Assembly: GCA_009829735.1 (NCBI GenBank) | Contig: CM020619.1 | Span: 26,624,063 to 26,688,062, forward strand | DNA from: Pyropia yezoensis | Lineage: Eukaryota; Rhodophyta; Bangiophyceae; Bangiales; Bangiaceae | DNA length: 64,000 nt | Reading direction: 5' to 3' | Part shown: piece after piece, positions 21,495-31,445 of the stretch | Layout: every line of letters begins with the position of its first letter | How positions within the stretch are numbered: position 1 is the stretch's first letter | Translations under genes and position numbers: made by a program | Notes under the pieces: generated by a model | Databases searched by the model: none | What the model was told of the DNA's origin: nothing | What the model saw: only the letters and a program-made list of their open reading frames with translations

Positions 21495-22332
21495 CTAAAT
21501 CAGCGCCCAATCGCTGGTACTCTTAGCTCGCTTGATGGCCTTATTGAGATCTCGGATATGCCGCATACAGTACGACTTGGGGGTAGCCTGGGCCGCGCGG
21601 TAGATCGCGCAGCACAAGTCCGGCCGAATGTGCGAGAGCCAAGCGACAGCGGCACGCACGGACGCAAACTCCTCGTACGTCGCTGACAGCTTCATGGGGT
21701 TCAGGGCGGCGATGTAGTTCGTTTGCGTCAGCTCGATGCACCAATCAGGGCCACGGGTGGAGGCGATGGTCACGCCGAGAAGCTCGAAATTGTCCCACTG
21801 TCGAGGCTTGGCGTCAAACTGACGTAGAGTTGCCTCCGTCAGCACCTGGAAGGTCTCATTGCCGCCGAGTACGCTGTCGTCGACATAGGTGCCCAGGAGT
21901 CTTTCCAAACCATCCGCTCTGTCCCGCACGTACAGCGCAGGGTCCCCCGTTGTGGGTGCCATGCCCAAGTCGTCCTCGACATGTGCAGTGAATGTCGCGG
22001 CCCAGTAGTCCCCAGCGTCGCTGATCCCATACAGCGGCCGCATCAGCTGCAGCACCTCGTCCCCACCGATCCCAAAGTACTCCCTGTCCGCCGCCCGCGG
22101 CTGCAGGTAGCCGTCACGGGTCATATTCTCCATGCTCTGGAGGTAGGACTGGTTCACGTCGTGCGCGAAAAGGCGACACCCACGCACCGCCGCGCTGGTA
22201 GACATCACCATCTTGGTGGGCGTGGACGAATCGGCCTCCGACCATGTTGGACCCCTTTGGCAAGGATCGCTTCTTGATGACCTTCATCGTGCCTCGCCCC
22301 AATAGGCCGTCCACCTCCCGCTGAGTCGACGC
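21495..22332 (-). pseudogene. Copia reverse transcriptase (RVT_2), deleted and frameshifted
   Basis: The N-terminal part (EVDGLLGRGTMKV to GGRFVHAH) follows the integrase in the same frame after a TGA. It then jumps frame near 22211 to a part starting close to RLFAHDVNQSYLQS. Roughly 50-60 residues normally found between these (KARFVvqG... to the Leu/Ala helix) are missing. The remainder is good: RPLYGISDAGDYW, GTYVDDSVLGGNE with the YVDD active site, and the AAVAWLSHIRPDL connection region. Confidence 0.9.
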
Positions 22333-23631
22333 TCAAAACGGCTCAGATTGGATGCGCACTTCACCCTCCGTGAGAACTTCCGTTATCAGCACGCCCGACG
22401 GTGAAATGATGTGCTCAGGGGGCGGGGCAGTCTCCGAGAAGTTGTGCAGTCCAATACAGAGGTCGGACAGCAGTTGGTCGCCGGTGCGCTTGGCGTCCAT
22501 AAGCTGGTCCAGCTCCTCGTCTCCAACCGCGCGCAGAGAGAGCTCTCCGTCCTCAGGCCGAGGCGGTGCTGCGTTGTCAGATCTGTCCGAAGAGATTTGG
22601 TCGCTCTCACCCCCCCTAGCACCAGGCACGGCGCTGTGACGGTACTGCTTTACCTTACCAACGGAGAACAGCCTTGCAGTACCGTCCACGTTGATCCGGA
22701 CGTGCTTGCCGTCCGACTTGATAACCATGTAGGGCCCCACCCAGCTGTTGACCGGTTTCTCGCGAAACACAAACACGGCCATTCCCGCGGCGACGTCCGC
22801 GTCGGCGGCTCGCGGTACACGCATGCGGAGAGCTGCCCGCAATCGGGCGCGCGTGACGGTCCGCCTCATCTCGCCGCGTGCCGTTCCCATCGCCTCCAGT
22901 CGCACCTTTTGTGCCGGCAGGTCCACAGGGCTGATCGGCGTGCGAGGAACAATGCCAAACACCAGCAGGGTCGGCAGGAGCCCAGCAGGTCCGGCGGTGT
23001 TGATCATCGCTAAGACGGCGAGGGAGAGCGCATCCTCGGCGGCGAGCGTTAGATGGTCGGTCCGCACGCGACGGTACATCTGCCGCAAAAATGCGTGGTA
23101 GCGCTCGCCAGATCCCAACGTGTTGTGCGACTCGATGCCCGACACAATATGCTTCGTGCCCACGGCTTGCAGCAGTGCCCGCCACTTGGCCGACGTCAGC
23201 TGCGGCCCCTGGTCCGTGTGCATCGCGTCCGGGTGCCCAGCATAGGGGTACACCCAGATGCGGAGGTACAGGCTCCAGGCAGCGTCGGCCGTCTCACCGT
23301 CGCGCATAGAGGCACCCGCGTTAAAGCCCGTGTCCTTGTCCACCACATGGAGAACCGGCTCACTCTCCAGCCACATGAGGTCGACCAGGACGGTCCTGTT
23401 GAACACCATGTCCTCCGCGGGCAGCGCTACGAGGAAGCGGGTCGGCTCCTTGGCCAGCCGTTGACACGTGTCACAGGTTGCGGTCACCTCCTCCAGCCGG
23501 CTTAGGGTATCCTTGTTAGCGTGTGGGTCGTTTGCCTGCCGCAACACAGCTAAAAAACGCTCAGGTGCTGGGTGATGAAAGTGGCGATGGAGTCGCTCCG
23601 CCTCCACCATGGCGTACAGGGGGTCACGACT
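22333..23631 (-). pseudogene. Copia integrase
   Basis: The zinc-binding part has HRHFHHP and CDTC (HHCC). The DDE core has Asp in LVDLMWLESEP, Asp in MHTDQGPQLTSAKW and Glu in ESHNTLGSGERYHAFLRQ, so all three catalytic residues are intact. A C-terminal region has VNSWVGPYMVIKSDGKHVRI. It shares the frame of the protease but is cut from it by TAG at 23632-23634, and it ends in TGA at 22333-22335 where a full element would continue into RT. Confidence 0.92.
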
Positions 23632-23634
23632 CTA

Positions 23635-24111
23635 CTCGAGGAAAACATGCCCGTACTTGCGCGTCACGGGGACCGACAACTTGTAGGCGACGCATACCAG
23701 CTCATTGGCCACGGTGTTGACGTACATCTCGTTCGCGTCCAGGGCATCGAGGCCAAACAGGAACGGTACGCTGACGTCGACCACGTCCACGTCCATAGGT
23801 AAAAACAGGTCACCAGCCAGCGGTACACGAATTGACAACACACCCAGGCTGGGGTAGTCCGAGCCACCGAATCGGAAGGCGGCGTTCTTGGGCTCCGCCA
23901 GGTGCAGCTCCTTGCCAGCGAAGTGCGCGTAGGCGGCTACCTGCCGGCGGCCAATCACGGTCCGCTCCGCCCTGGTGTCCAGGCATGCGCCAAGAAACAC
24001 GTTTGTATCAGCGGCGGCAGCTAGCAGGCACTCTGAAACGTTGGCCTCCACGTGGGCGCGGGGCGGCCGGCCCCGACGGCGTCTGGAAATGGAGGAAAGG
24101 CGACTAGTCAT
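23635..24111 (-). pseudogene. Copia aspartic protease with DTG to DTR change
   Basis: The motif reads ACLDTRAERTVIGRRQ where active proteases have D-T/S-G. The change is one base (GGG to AGG). The later GLDALDANEMYVNTVANELVC region fits the end of the fold. The ATG at 24111 overlaps the gag stop as ATGA, so pol is in the -1 frame relative to gag, or reinitiates there. The frame ends in TAG. Confidence 0.85.
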
Positions 24112-26150
24112 TCCTCCATCGCAAAATCCGCCTCAGTGTCGGCGTCCGCCGCGCCTGCCTCGGGGGCGCCGCTGCGCGACGCCAACAGAGCGTCAAACAG
24201 CTGGCGGTCATCCTCATCGCACCCCCCGGATCCACCGTCTTCGTCCTCTGCCTTACTGGTGCTCTCACCAATCAGCATGGCTTCCAGTTGAGTGCATAGC
24301 TGGAATAGCACGGTGGCGGCCGAGGCCTTGCCCGAGTCCTTCTTGGAGCAGTACTCGAGCCGGCGCTGGGCTGCCTCGGACGCGTCAATCGGGCGAGGAC
24401 AGTCCTTCATAGTGTGCCCAGCGTCATCGCAGTTGAAGCAACTCATGATTGACAGCGCGTCCGCACCACTCGAGCGGGAAGGGCCAGCCGTCCGCTTCAC
24501 GCGGCCAGCGGCCATGCCGCGACTGGGGTGAGCGTAACGCCCCTGGCCAGTAAACAGGATACCGGGCACGTCTTGGGTTGCGGGCGGGCGGTGCCTGTGG
24601 CAGTATTGGCCCCCAGGTAGGGGGGCAACACGTGCCATGCAAGGGGCGGCAGGCCACTAGCCTGATCCGTTCCTCCCCCTGCATTTGGGTCCATATTCCC
24701 TAAGTTTGGGATAGTTAGCTTAGTAGTAAATCCAACTTGGATTTGAGGGTTTTCTGCATTTATCGTCTTGAATTTTCGTGTGGCCCGGTGGGCAGGTGCT
24801 GGGGTGGGAGATTCTGAGTGGCGAGATTCTGAGTGGACCCTGGGGGGATAAGGGGAGGGACAGCGGGGCTTGGCCCTGCGTCCCCGTCCCGACCAAAAAA
24901 CTGTTGGACCACACACCATCTTCTTGTTTGTCAGTGGGGGGATTGCCCCACAACAGGGATAGAGTGTGTGCGACTTGCACTTCTTCCGGTTCCCGCGACA
25001 CGGAAGGCAGCCCTTGTACACCGCCCCAGCTTGGGTGCCTTGTGTGCGAGAGGTTTTTGCCACAGTGCCCAGATGCGCTCGCGTGGGCCACTGCCAGTCG
25101 CGCCTCCTCATGCAGGTGCAGCGCGGCCTCCAGCTCTCCATAAAGCTGCTGAAAGGTAACGCCATGCGTCGCAATCCTGCTCAGCGGCTCAGTCGCCCGC
25201 GGGCTACCGACCATAGCGTTTCTCAAAAACTCAACCTTGTGGGCATCTTCCTGGGGGGGGCGGGGTACCTGCGGCGCGAGCTTGGTGATCGTCTTGTACG
25301 CTTGCTCGAGCGCCGCCGCTTCCGTCACCCCGTCGCTCAGCAGCGTGCTCATGCGGTAGCCCACTAGGTAGTTCTTGACCCGGTTCTGGCGCACAATAGA
25401 GTTGTACTCAGTGCTCACCATGTCAGCAGCCTGGCTGAACGACGTGGCATAAGACTGCACCTTGTCGGGATAAAACCGCTTGGCGTCGCCGCTGAGGATG
25501 TTGTGCATGTACTGGAAGCGCTGCTCCTGGCTGAGGTCGTAGTCCCGGGCCACCTACTGGTACTCCGCTACATACTCCATCCAGGCCTCCCCAAGGTTGC
25601 CAGAGAACTTTGACGACCCATCCCGAAAGCGCATGGCGATGTTATGGGCCGTGCGATCACAAGCAGCAGACGATGCGTCGCCGCGGCGGGCAGGCGACGG
25701 AGGTTGGCTGGCCACCGCTCTCGCGCCCACGCGACGCCCAGCTGCGACCAGGTCCGAGACCAGCTGGTTGGCGGCCACGCGGTCCTCCGGGTAGACGTAG
25801 AGTGACGTAGCTAGCGTCAAAATAAATCGATGTGATGAGTGCAGCTGCAGGTTGGCGCCGTGCCCATCGAGCCACTTGCGCAGCTCGCAGTGGGCGTACG
25901 GTAACGTGGCAACGTCGGTCCCAATGAGGACCGCGGGCGGAAACAGGTCGGCCACAGTAGCCTTCACCTGCTCGCCAGATAAGGTGGACTTGCGCACCTC
26001 CGCCTCAAGCATGCGGACAGAGGAAATAAACCCCATCTGCTCGACAGACAGCATGGCGGGATCGGCCAGTGGGGTAAGATTTGCGGCAAGGGGCGAGTTG
26101 TTGCCCGACGGGTCCGCCAGGGTGAAGATGTGACGCGGCTGCTCGGTCAC
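24108..26150 (-). pseudogene. Copia gag, interrupted by a stop and by an LTR insertion
   Basis: The first part (from about 26150, GTG; no upstream in-frame ATG, first ATG at MLSVEQMGF) reads to SKFSGNLGEAWMEYVAEYQ, then TAG at 25554-25556, then continues as ARDYDLSQEQRFQYMHNIL and RNAMVGSPRATEPLSRIA, a Gag capsid-like region. The frame is cut after HASASGH by the LTR at 24596-25064, and resumes in the same frame with RPPATQDVPGIL, a CX2CX4HX4C zinc knuckle (CFNCDDAGHTMKDC) and an acidic C-terminus. The insertion plus duplication is 474 bp, a multiple of three, but the inserted LTR contains a stop at 24720. Confidence 0.9.
24596..25064. mobile_element. Solo LTR (469 bp) nested in copia gag
   Basis: TGTGGCAGTATTGG...TTTTTGCCACA with GTGCC on each side (24591-24595 and 25065-25069). 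The length equals that of the LTR at 1979-2447 and most bases match. No internal region is present, so it arose by LTR-LTR recombination after insertion. Confidence 0.92.
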
Positions 26151-26308
26151 GAGGTAGTCGTTGGTAGAACAATAGTAGTCACAGGTCCCAATTCACCGAT
26201 GCGCGCCGGTCGACCACCCAGCGCCTGCCTCCACCCGGTCTCACCACGCCAGTGGGACCTGCAGGATAGAGACAAACACTAGGCAGTCGCCCGCTCACGC
26301 ACCGGTTC

Positions 26309-26328
26309 TCTCTCTCTCTCTCTCTTGC
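26309..26328. repeat. (TC)n dinucleotide repeat
   Basis: About ten TC units in the untranslated leader of the copia element, between the 5' LTR and gag. No canonical initiator-tRNA primer-binding site was seen directly beside the LTR. Confidence 0.8.
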
Positions 26329-26348
26329 CAGTACAGGTGACTCGCGAA

Positions 26349-26923
26349 TGTGGCAGTATTGGCAAAAATCGTATCAGACTCACGGCCTGCTACCGACCGC
26401 GGATCCGTGTAGATGGGGCAGCCGACGTCCGTGCACGCCCCAGACAAAGCAATCCAAGAGTCCTTCTTCTTCGTCGTTCGATGTCTCCCCCCTCGCAATC
26501 GTCCCCTCGGCGCGCTGTGCCCGCCCTCATGTAGGGCCGGCGCAGCCCCCCACGCCGGGGCACGCACACGGGCCCGCACGGGCACCCCCCCCAACGCATG
26601 GCCCCCTCAGGCATGCGGGCGCGCACACACACTCACGGGCCAAGCCCCCCCCTCGTGCACGCACAAAAAACGAAGGTGCGCGCACGCAACGAGCCTGGGA
26701 TACGCACGGGCGACACCCTCCACACACGTCGATGACAGGCCAGCGGGGGCACGGCCAGCACACCGTCGACGCAGGAAAAATCTCGCCCCGGAGGCGCCAA
26801 TCAGCCACCCCCGCGTGACACGCAATCACCGACGTCGTGCAATCTCGGCCAACCATTGGCCATCATCGGACAGCCCATAGCCGCGGCCGCAAGCACACTG
26901 CGGCCACGTTGGAATCAGCCACA
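26349..26923 (-). repeat. 5' LTR of the copia element
   Basis: 575 bp, TGTGGCAGTATTGG to AGCCACA, followed by the AACTG duplication and then by the TA that closes the disrupted Tc1 element. Confidence 0.95.
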
Positions 26924-26930
26924 AACTGTA

Positions 26931-27486
26931 CATACCGTCAGGGTGCCAAAAGATGAAGAGTGCGGGAAATCATGCAGACTGCTTACAGAGGCTATTCGGA
27001 CCTTGCGTGGGCAAAGAAAGAATTATCGATATCCCTGTCGGGTACCTCTTCCTGGTACATCCCGCCTTTTCTACCCCTCGCAACGGGACGATAAACTTGC
27101 CACATGAGACCGCGAAGGGGTGCAAAAGATAGCCCGTCTTGTGCGCTTCCATATGCATACCTTGTGGTATCGTGGCCATCTTCTTTGGCGGCCCAGGAAT
27201 TTGTGTTGTCGTTCCCGGTCCTGCGTCATGAGGGCGCACATCGGCCCCACGCCAGTGCTACGCCGCCGGTACAGTGGCCCGCGCCGCCAGGACACGCCCC
27301 ACCCCCCCCCTTATGTCATCCTCGGTCTTCCCATCCCCTTCCGGCCGAGGTATCGGTCCGTCAGACAGCTCTCGCGGGCTTTTCAACCGTGCTTTTCTCC
27401 GGACCCCTCCACAACTGCACAGCCACGGCTCTCGTTCTGTTCTCCGTGACGCCCCCGCCTCCCTGCTAGACCACTCCTTACGGAGC
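26931..27486. other. No gene recognised; 5' flank of the pogo-like gene
   Basis: Mixed composition, with C-runs near 27300. Terminal repeats of the pogo element were searched for by eye and not found. GTACAGTGG near 27270 is a possible but unsupported end. Confidence 0.3.
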
Positions 27487-29943
27487 ATGGTGCGCCGCAC
27501 TCGGGCCGGGGCTGCCGCCGCCCGTCGCGGCCGCAGCGGCCGTCCTGCTGCGCCCCAGACGGCTGGCGGTGACTCTGGTGCCGCTCCTGCCATCGCTTCT
27601 GCAGAGCGGTCATGGGGCCTTTCGCCGGAGAACGAGATCCTCCTCGAGAGCTGGCTGCCCCGCTTGCGGGCGGGAGAGATGGCGGTGCTGCACGCAGCAA
27701 GGAGCCTTGGCTGCTCGCAGCGGCTTGTGGCTAGCGCGCAGGACGGCACGCGCGGTGTCGCCAGGCGGGGGCGACCCCCTGTGCTGACCGAGTTGGAGGA
27801 GCGGGCTATTGAGGAGCAGATTCTGTACTAGCACGCACGGGGGGCCCCCCTGCTTGAGCAGGATGTCTGTGCATCAGTCCAGGAGTATATCAACAACGAC
27901 GTGAGCGAGGTGCGCAAGGCCGCTGTGCACAACGTTTTTAAGGACGGGCTTCCGGGGCGCGACTGGATGCGCAGCTATTTGGGCAGGCACCCCAACGTGT
28001 CCAAGGTGGCGTCCAAGTCCCTCGAGGCAGTGCGCGCGGCGGCAACCGACCCCGAGAACCTTGCACGTATGATGGCGCTACTGAAGCTGGTACGCGAGAA
28101 GAAAGGCATCACGGCGGCGAACGTGTTTAACGCGGACGAAAGCGGATTTTCAACCAAGGACCTGCTCTCAGGTAGCAGGAAGAGGCCGCTGGCGCCCTCG
28201 GGCACCTCCACGGCCAAGGTAATTGTGCCTTGTGTGAGCGACGACGCGCAGTTCCTCACTTTACTTCCCATCATTGCGGCCGATGGTGACCAGCTGCCAC
28301 CCACCTTCATCGTCAAAGGGTCGCCCAACAACCCTAAGAGGCGCCGCAGTGCTGAGCGAGGAGACGGGGCGTGGCAATTTCTCAACGACGTGGCACCCCC
28401 CAACTCCATCTTCCTCTACAAGACCCCTGCTGGAATGGACGGGAACACGTGGACAAAGTGGTGTATATTTCTGGCGACACGCGTCTTCTCTACGTTGCGG
28501 CCCTCGGAGGCCAAAATTCTCATCATTGACGGTTGTCGTGCCCACCTCGGCTATGAGGCGCTGGCCGCACTGGCGCGCGTGAACGTGGAGGTGTTCGTCT
28601 TGCCAGCCAATACGACGCATGCTACACAACAGCTGGACGTGACGCTATTCCAGCCGCTGAAACGCGAGGCGAAGGACCTACTGTCCAAGGCGACCCGCGA
28701 GATGAATGTCATTAACCACAAGTCTGCCAAGCTGGGCATTTTTGAGGTTGTCGCCTGTGTGGGCAAGGCTTACGAGAAGGTTTTCACCCCCACACTCATA
28801 CGGGCTGCTTTCCGGACCACTGGCGTTGAGCCGTGGAACCCCGAGATGCTCGAGAAGCACACTGCCCTCAGCGACTCTGACAAGCGGAAGCGGAAGAGAA
28901 AGCAGACCCTCACCCTCCTGGCGGCCCGACTGGCGCCCTCCGTGGCCAGCGGGATTCACGACTTGACGTGGGAACGCGGCACCATGAAAACGACCCAGGC
29001 CGTGTTCATGGGCGAGGACAGCCGCAAGTGGCTTGCAAAGAAGCAGGACGACCGAGCGGCGGCGGAGGCCGCAAAGGAAGAGGCCAAGCGCCAGCGCTCG
29101 GCCGCGGCAGCCCAGCGGAAGGAGCAGGCGGCTAAGGCCACCCTGGAGCGCCTGGAGTGCATGCGCGTCGTCAAGGATAGGAAGGTGGTGGAGGCTGCGG
29201 CCCTGGAGGCCAAGCGCGTGGCACGGGGGGAGAAGCAGGCCGCCGCGCGCGCCGCCAAGGAGCTACAGCAGCACGCCTGGGAGCGCAAGAGATTGGAGGC
29301 ACGCGTCTGCCAGAGGCAGGGAGCCGTCCCAGCACCGGCCAGCGGCGCGGCACGAGCCAGAGCTGCCAGTGAGGGGCTCGCCGCGGCAGCGGTAGCGGCC
29401 GCCGCGCTCGCATCGGCCCTCGACACCGCCGGCTCCGGACCGGCCGACGGGCTCGCCTCGACCTCTGCGCGCGCCCCCATTCCAACGCCGTCCAAGAAGG
29501 CCAGGACGGGAGCGAGGGCCAATCCTGCCTCGGGCGTCCCCACCCTGCGACCGGCACCACCCCAAGCCGGCCACGTGGCTGCACCAGTCGTCCCTGCCAA
29601 CGAGACCACGGGGGCATCCTCACCCCCCACTCGGCCGGCCAAGAAGGTGCGCCGGACGCCAACGAGCACCCGCCGGGCGCCCTCCCCCCGCCCGCCACCC
29701 CGCCGGGATGCCCGGCGCTCCACTCGTGGGACTCCCGCTCCCCCTCCTCCCCCACCGGGGGACGCACGACGCTCCAATCTTGCAGTACCCGCGCTGGTCA
29801 GTGCCTTGGCCGCCACAACCGCGCCGGGTCAACCCTCCGCTGCCGCCACCACGACCAGCTCCATTGCCGCGGCCACGATCACCTCCCAGCCGCCCACCGG
29901 TGGCCGCATCGCGGCTGCGCGCCCGCGGCGGGGGGGGCGATGA
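27487..29943 (+). pseudogene. Pogo/Tigger-like DDE_1 transposase with one in-frame stop
   Basis: One frame runs from ATG 27487 to TGA 29943 with a single TAG at 27829-27831. The N-terminal part has HTH-like segments (AARSLGCSQRLVASAQ, and DWMRSYLGRHPNVSKV of the CENP-B type). The catalytic triad is Asp in VFNADESGFS, Asp in ILIIDGCRAHLG and Asp in TTHATQQLDVTLFQPLK, with 35 residues between the last two, as in pogo. A basic KRKRKRK segment, a long Ala/Lys/Arg/Glu coiled-coil-like region and a Pro-rich basic tail follow. The stop falls between the two HTH parts, so either the copy is dead or the stop is read through. The bases just upstream of 27487 are C/T-rich. Confidence 0.85.
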
Positions 29944-31445
29944 CGCGTTACTTGGAGGATGGCAGGCACGAGCGAGTAAGGGTGGGGCGAGACGGTGACG
30001 GGGGGGGGCGAGGGGAGTTGTACCCCCGTGCTCCGCGGTAAGGCCAGGCCAGGAGGGCGTGACAGAGAGGGCGCGTCCGGGCCGCGTCGGGGGAGGAGGG
30101 ACGGTGGTGATAGCGGGTGAGCCGCCATGTTGGGACCACGCGGCGGGGGGGGGGGGGGAGGGGGGCAGTGCGGGTGGAGAGCGGGCGGGGGGGGAGGCAA
30201 AGGGAGGGGAGCAGCGCGTCCCCGACACATCGCCGCGTGCTTTGCCACCATATCGACAGCAGAGGGAGAGGGGCAGGCCAGCAGGACGGTCGGGTGGAGT
30301 TGGTCGGCAGGTGGGTGGGGAGCAGCGCCGTCGCGGGTGCCAGGGATGCCTGCTGGAGGAGCTTTGTTTGCAGATGGCCGCCTGCCGTGGCTGCCTGGAA
30401 TCCGACCAAGTCGGGGCTGACAGTGATCGAGATTACCTGCCATCCAGAGCTACAACGGCGTCTCTTAACGTACCGGATGGCGGCCGCGGCTACGTCGCCG
30501 GCTTGTATTCTTTGTGTTTCTTCTTCGTCGCATAAAAGCAAGCAACTCACGGGCCAGAAAAGGGTGTGTCGCGACACTGGCTACCACCGCGTATGAGATG
30601 GGAACAATTATTTATCGTCGAAAAATGCACGTCTTATGACCCCCCCCCTGTACATATGGCAACGGCGGCGGAGAACAGGAAAGTAGGGAGAAAAAAAAAG
30701 ACACAGAACAAGAAGTGCACGGCGCGGACCCCCTGCTTGTCCCAGAGGAGTACGGAGCGCCGGCCGGGCACCCACCCCACCCAAAGCGTCCACGCCGTGG
30801 CGGCCGGGTCGCCGCGGCCGGGCACCCCAGCCGGGGGCGCCGCCGCCCGCCGCGCCGCCGCGCGTGGACGGCCCGGCGGGGGCGCGGGTCGGCTCCCCGG
30901 GGAGCGCGGCCGTCCCGCACCCACCCCCCCCCCGCCCCCTCCCCCCGCTCTCCACGCACCACCCTCCCCGACGGCAACGCGCGGCTGGCGCCATTGTCAT
31001 TGTCATTGGACGTTGTGGTCATTGTTCACCGCACGCCCCGCCCTGACCCTCCCTGCCCTCCTGCCGGTGGACGTACGAGCGTCCCTGCATTTCATTGTTC
31101 ACGCGCGCAACATGCATACAAAGTTCCACCCGGCGGCGCTCCATCTTGCCCGTCGACCACGTCGCGGCGCTGTGGTAGCGCCGGCGGCAACCCCCCCGCC
31201 GACCATAGCAGGCCGCGGCGGGCAAACGCAGCGCCCGCCCGTCGCGCCGCTCCCGCCGCGGGGTGCCCCGCCGCTACCCCCCGCCAACGCTTCCTCCTCC
31301 TCCCCCCCCTCCGCCCTCACCACGTGCGTCGATGACGGGGTTGTTCCCCTCTCCCGGGGGCGGGCACCCCCCCCCGGCCGGCGTGGGAAGAGGGCACGGG
31401 GGGATAGGCGGGAAAATTGGGGCTGGGGGCGTCGGGAGGGGGGGT
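29944..31445. other. No gene recognised
   Basis: Long G-runs at 30145-30190 and C-runs at 30638-30650 and 30925-30945. Frames on both strands are Pro/Arg/Gly-rich without motifs. The part up to about 30600 may be the 3' end of the pogo element. Confidence 0.35.

Larger units (their letters stand above)
20356..26923 (-). mobile_element. Complete Ty1/copia LTR retrotransposon, decayed coding region
   Basis: Two 575-bp LTRs flank gag, protease, integrase, reverse transcriptase and RNase H in copia order, all on the minus strand. An AACTG duplication flanks the whole. By eye the LTRs differ at eight positions, seven of them transitions, so insertion is fairly recent. The coding region nevertheless has in-frame stops (25554, 23632, 22333, 21495), a deletion/frameshift in RT, a second LTR inserted in gag, and substitutions in the protease and RNase H motifs. 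It needs helper proteins to move. Confidence 0.95.

Noticed and set aside
27262..30650. Terminal inverted repeats for the pogo-like element
   Set aside because: Candidate ends (GTACAGTGG near 27270, CCTGTACA near 30648) do not match each other.
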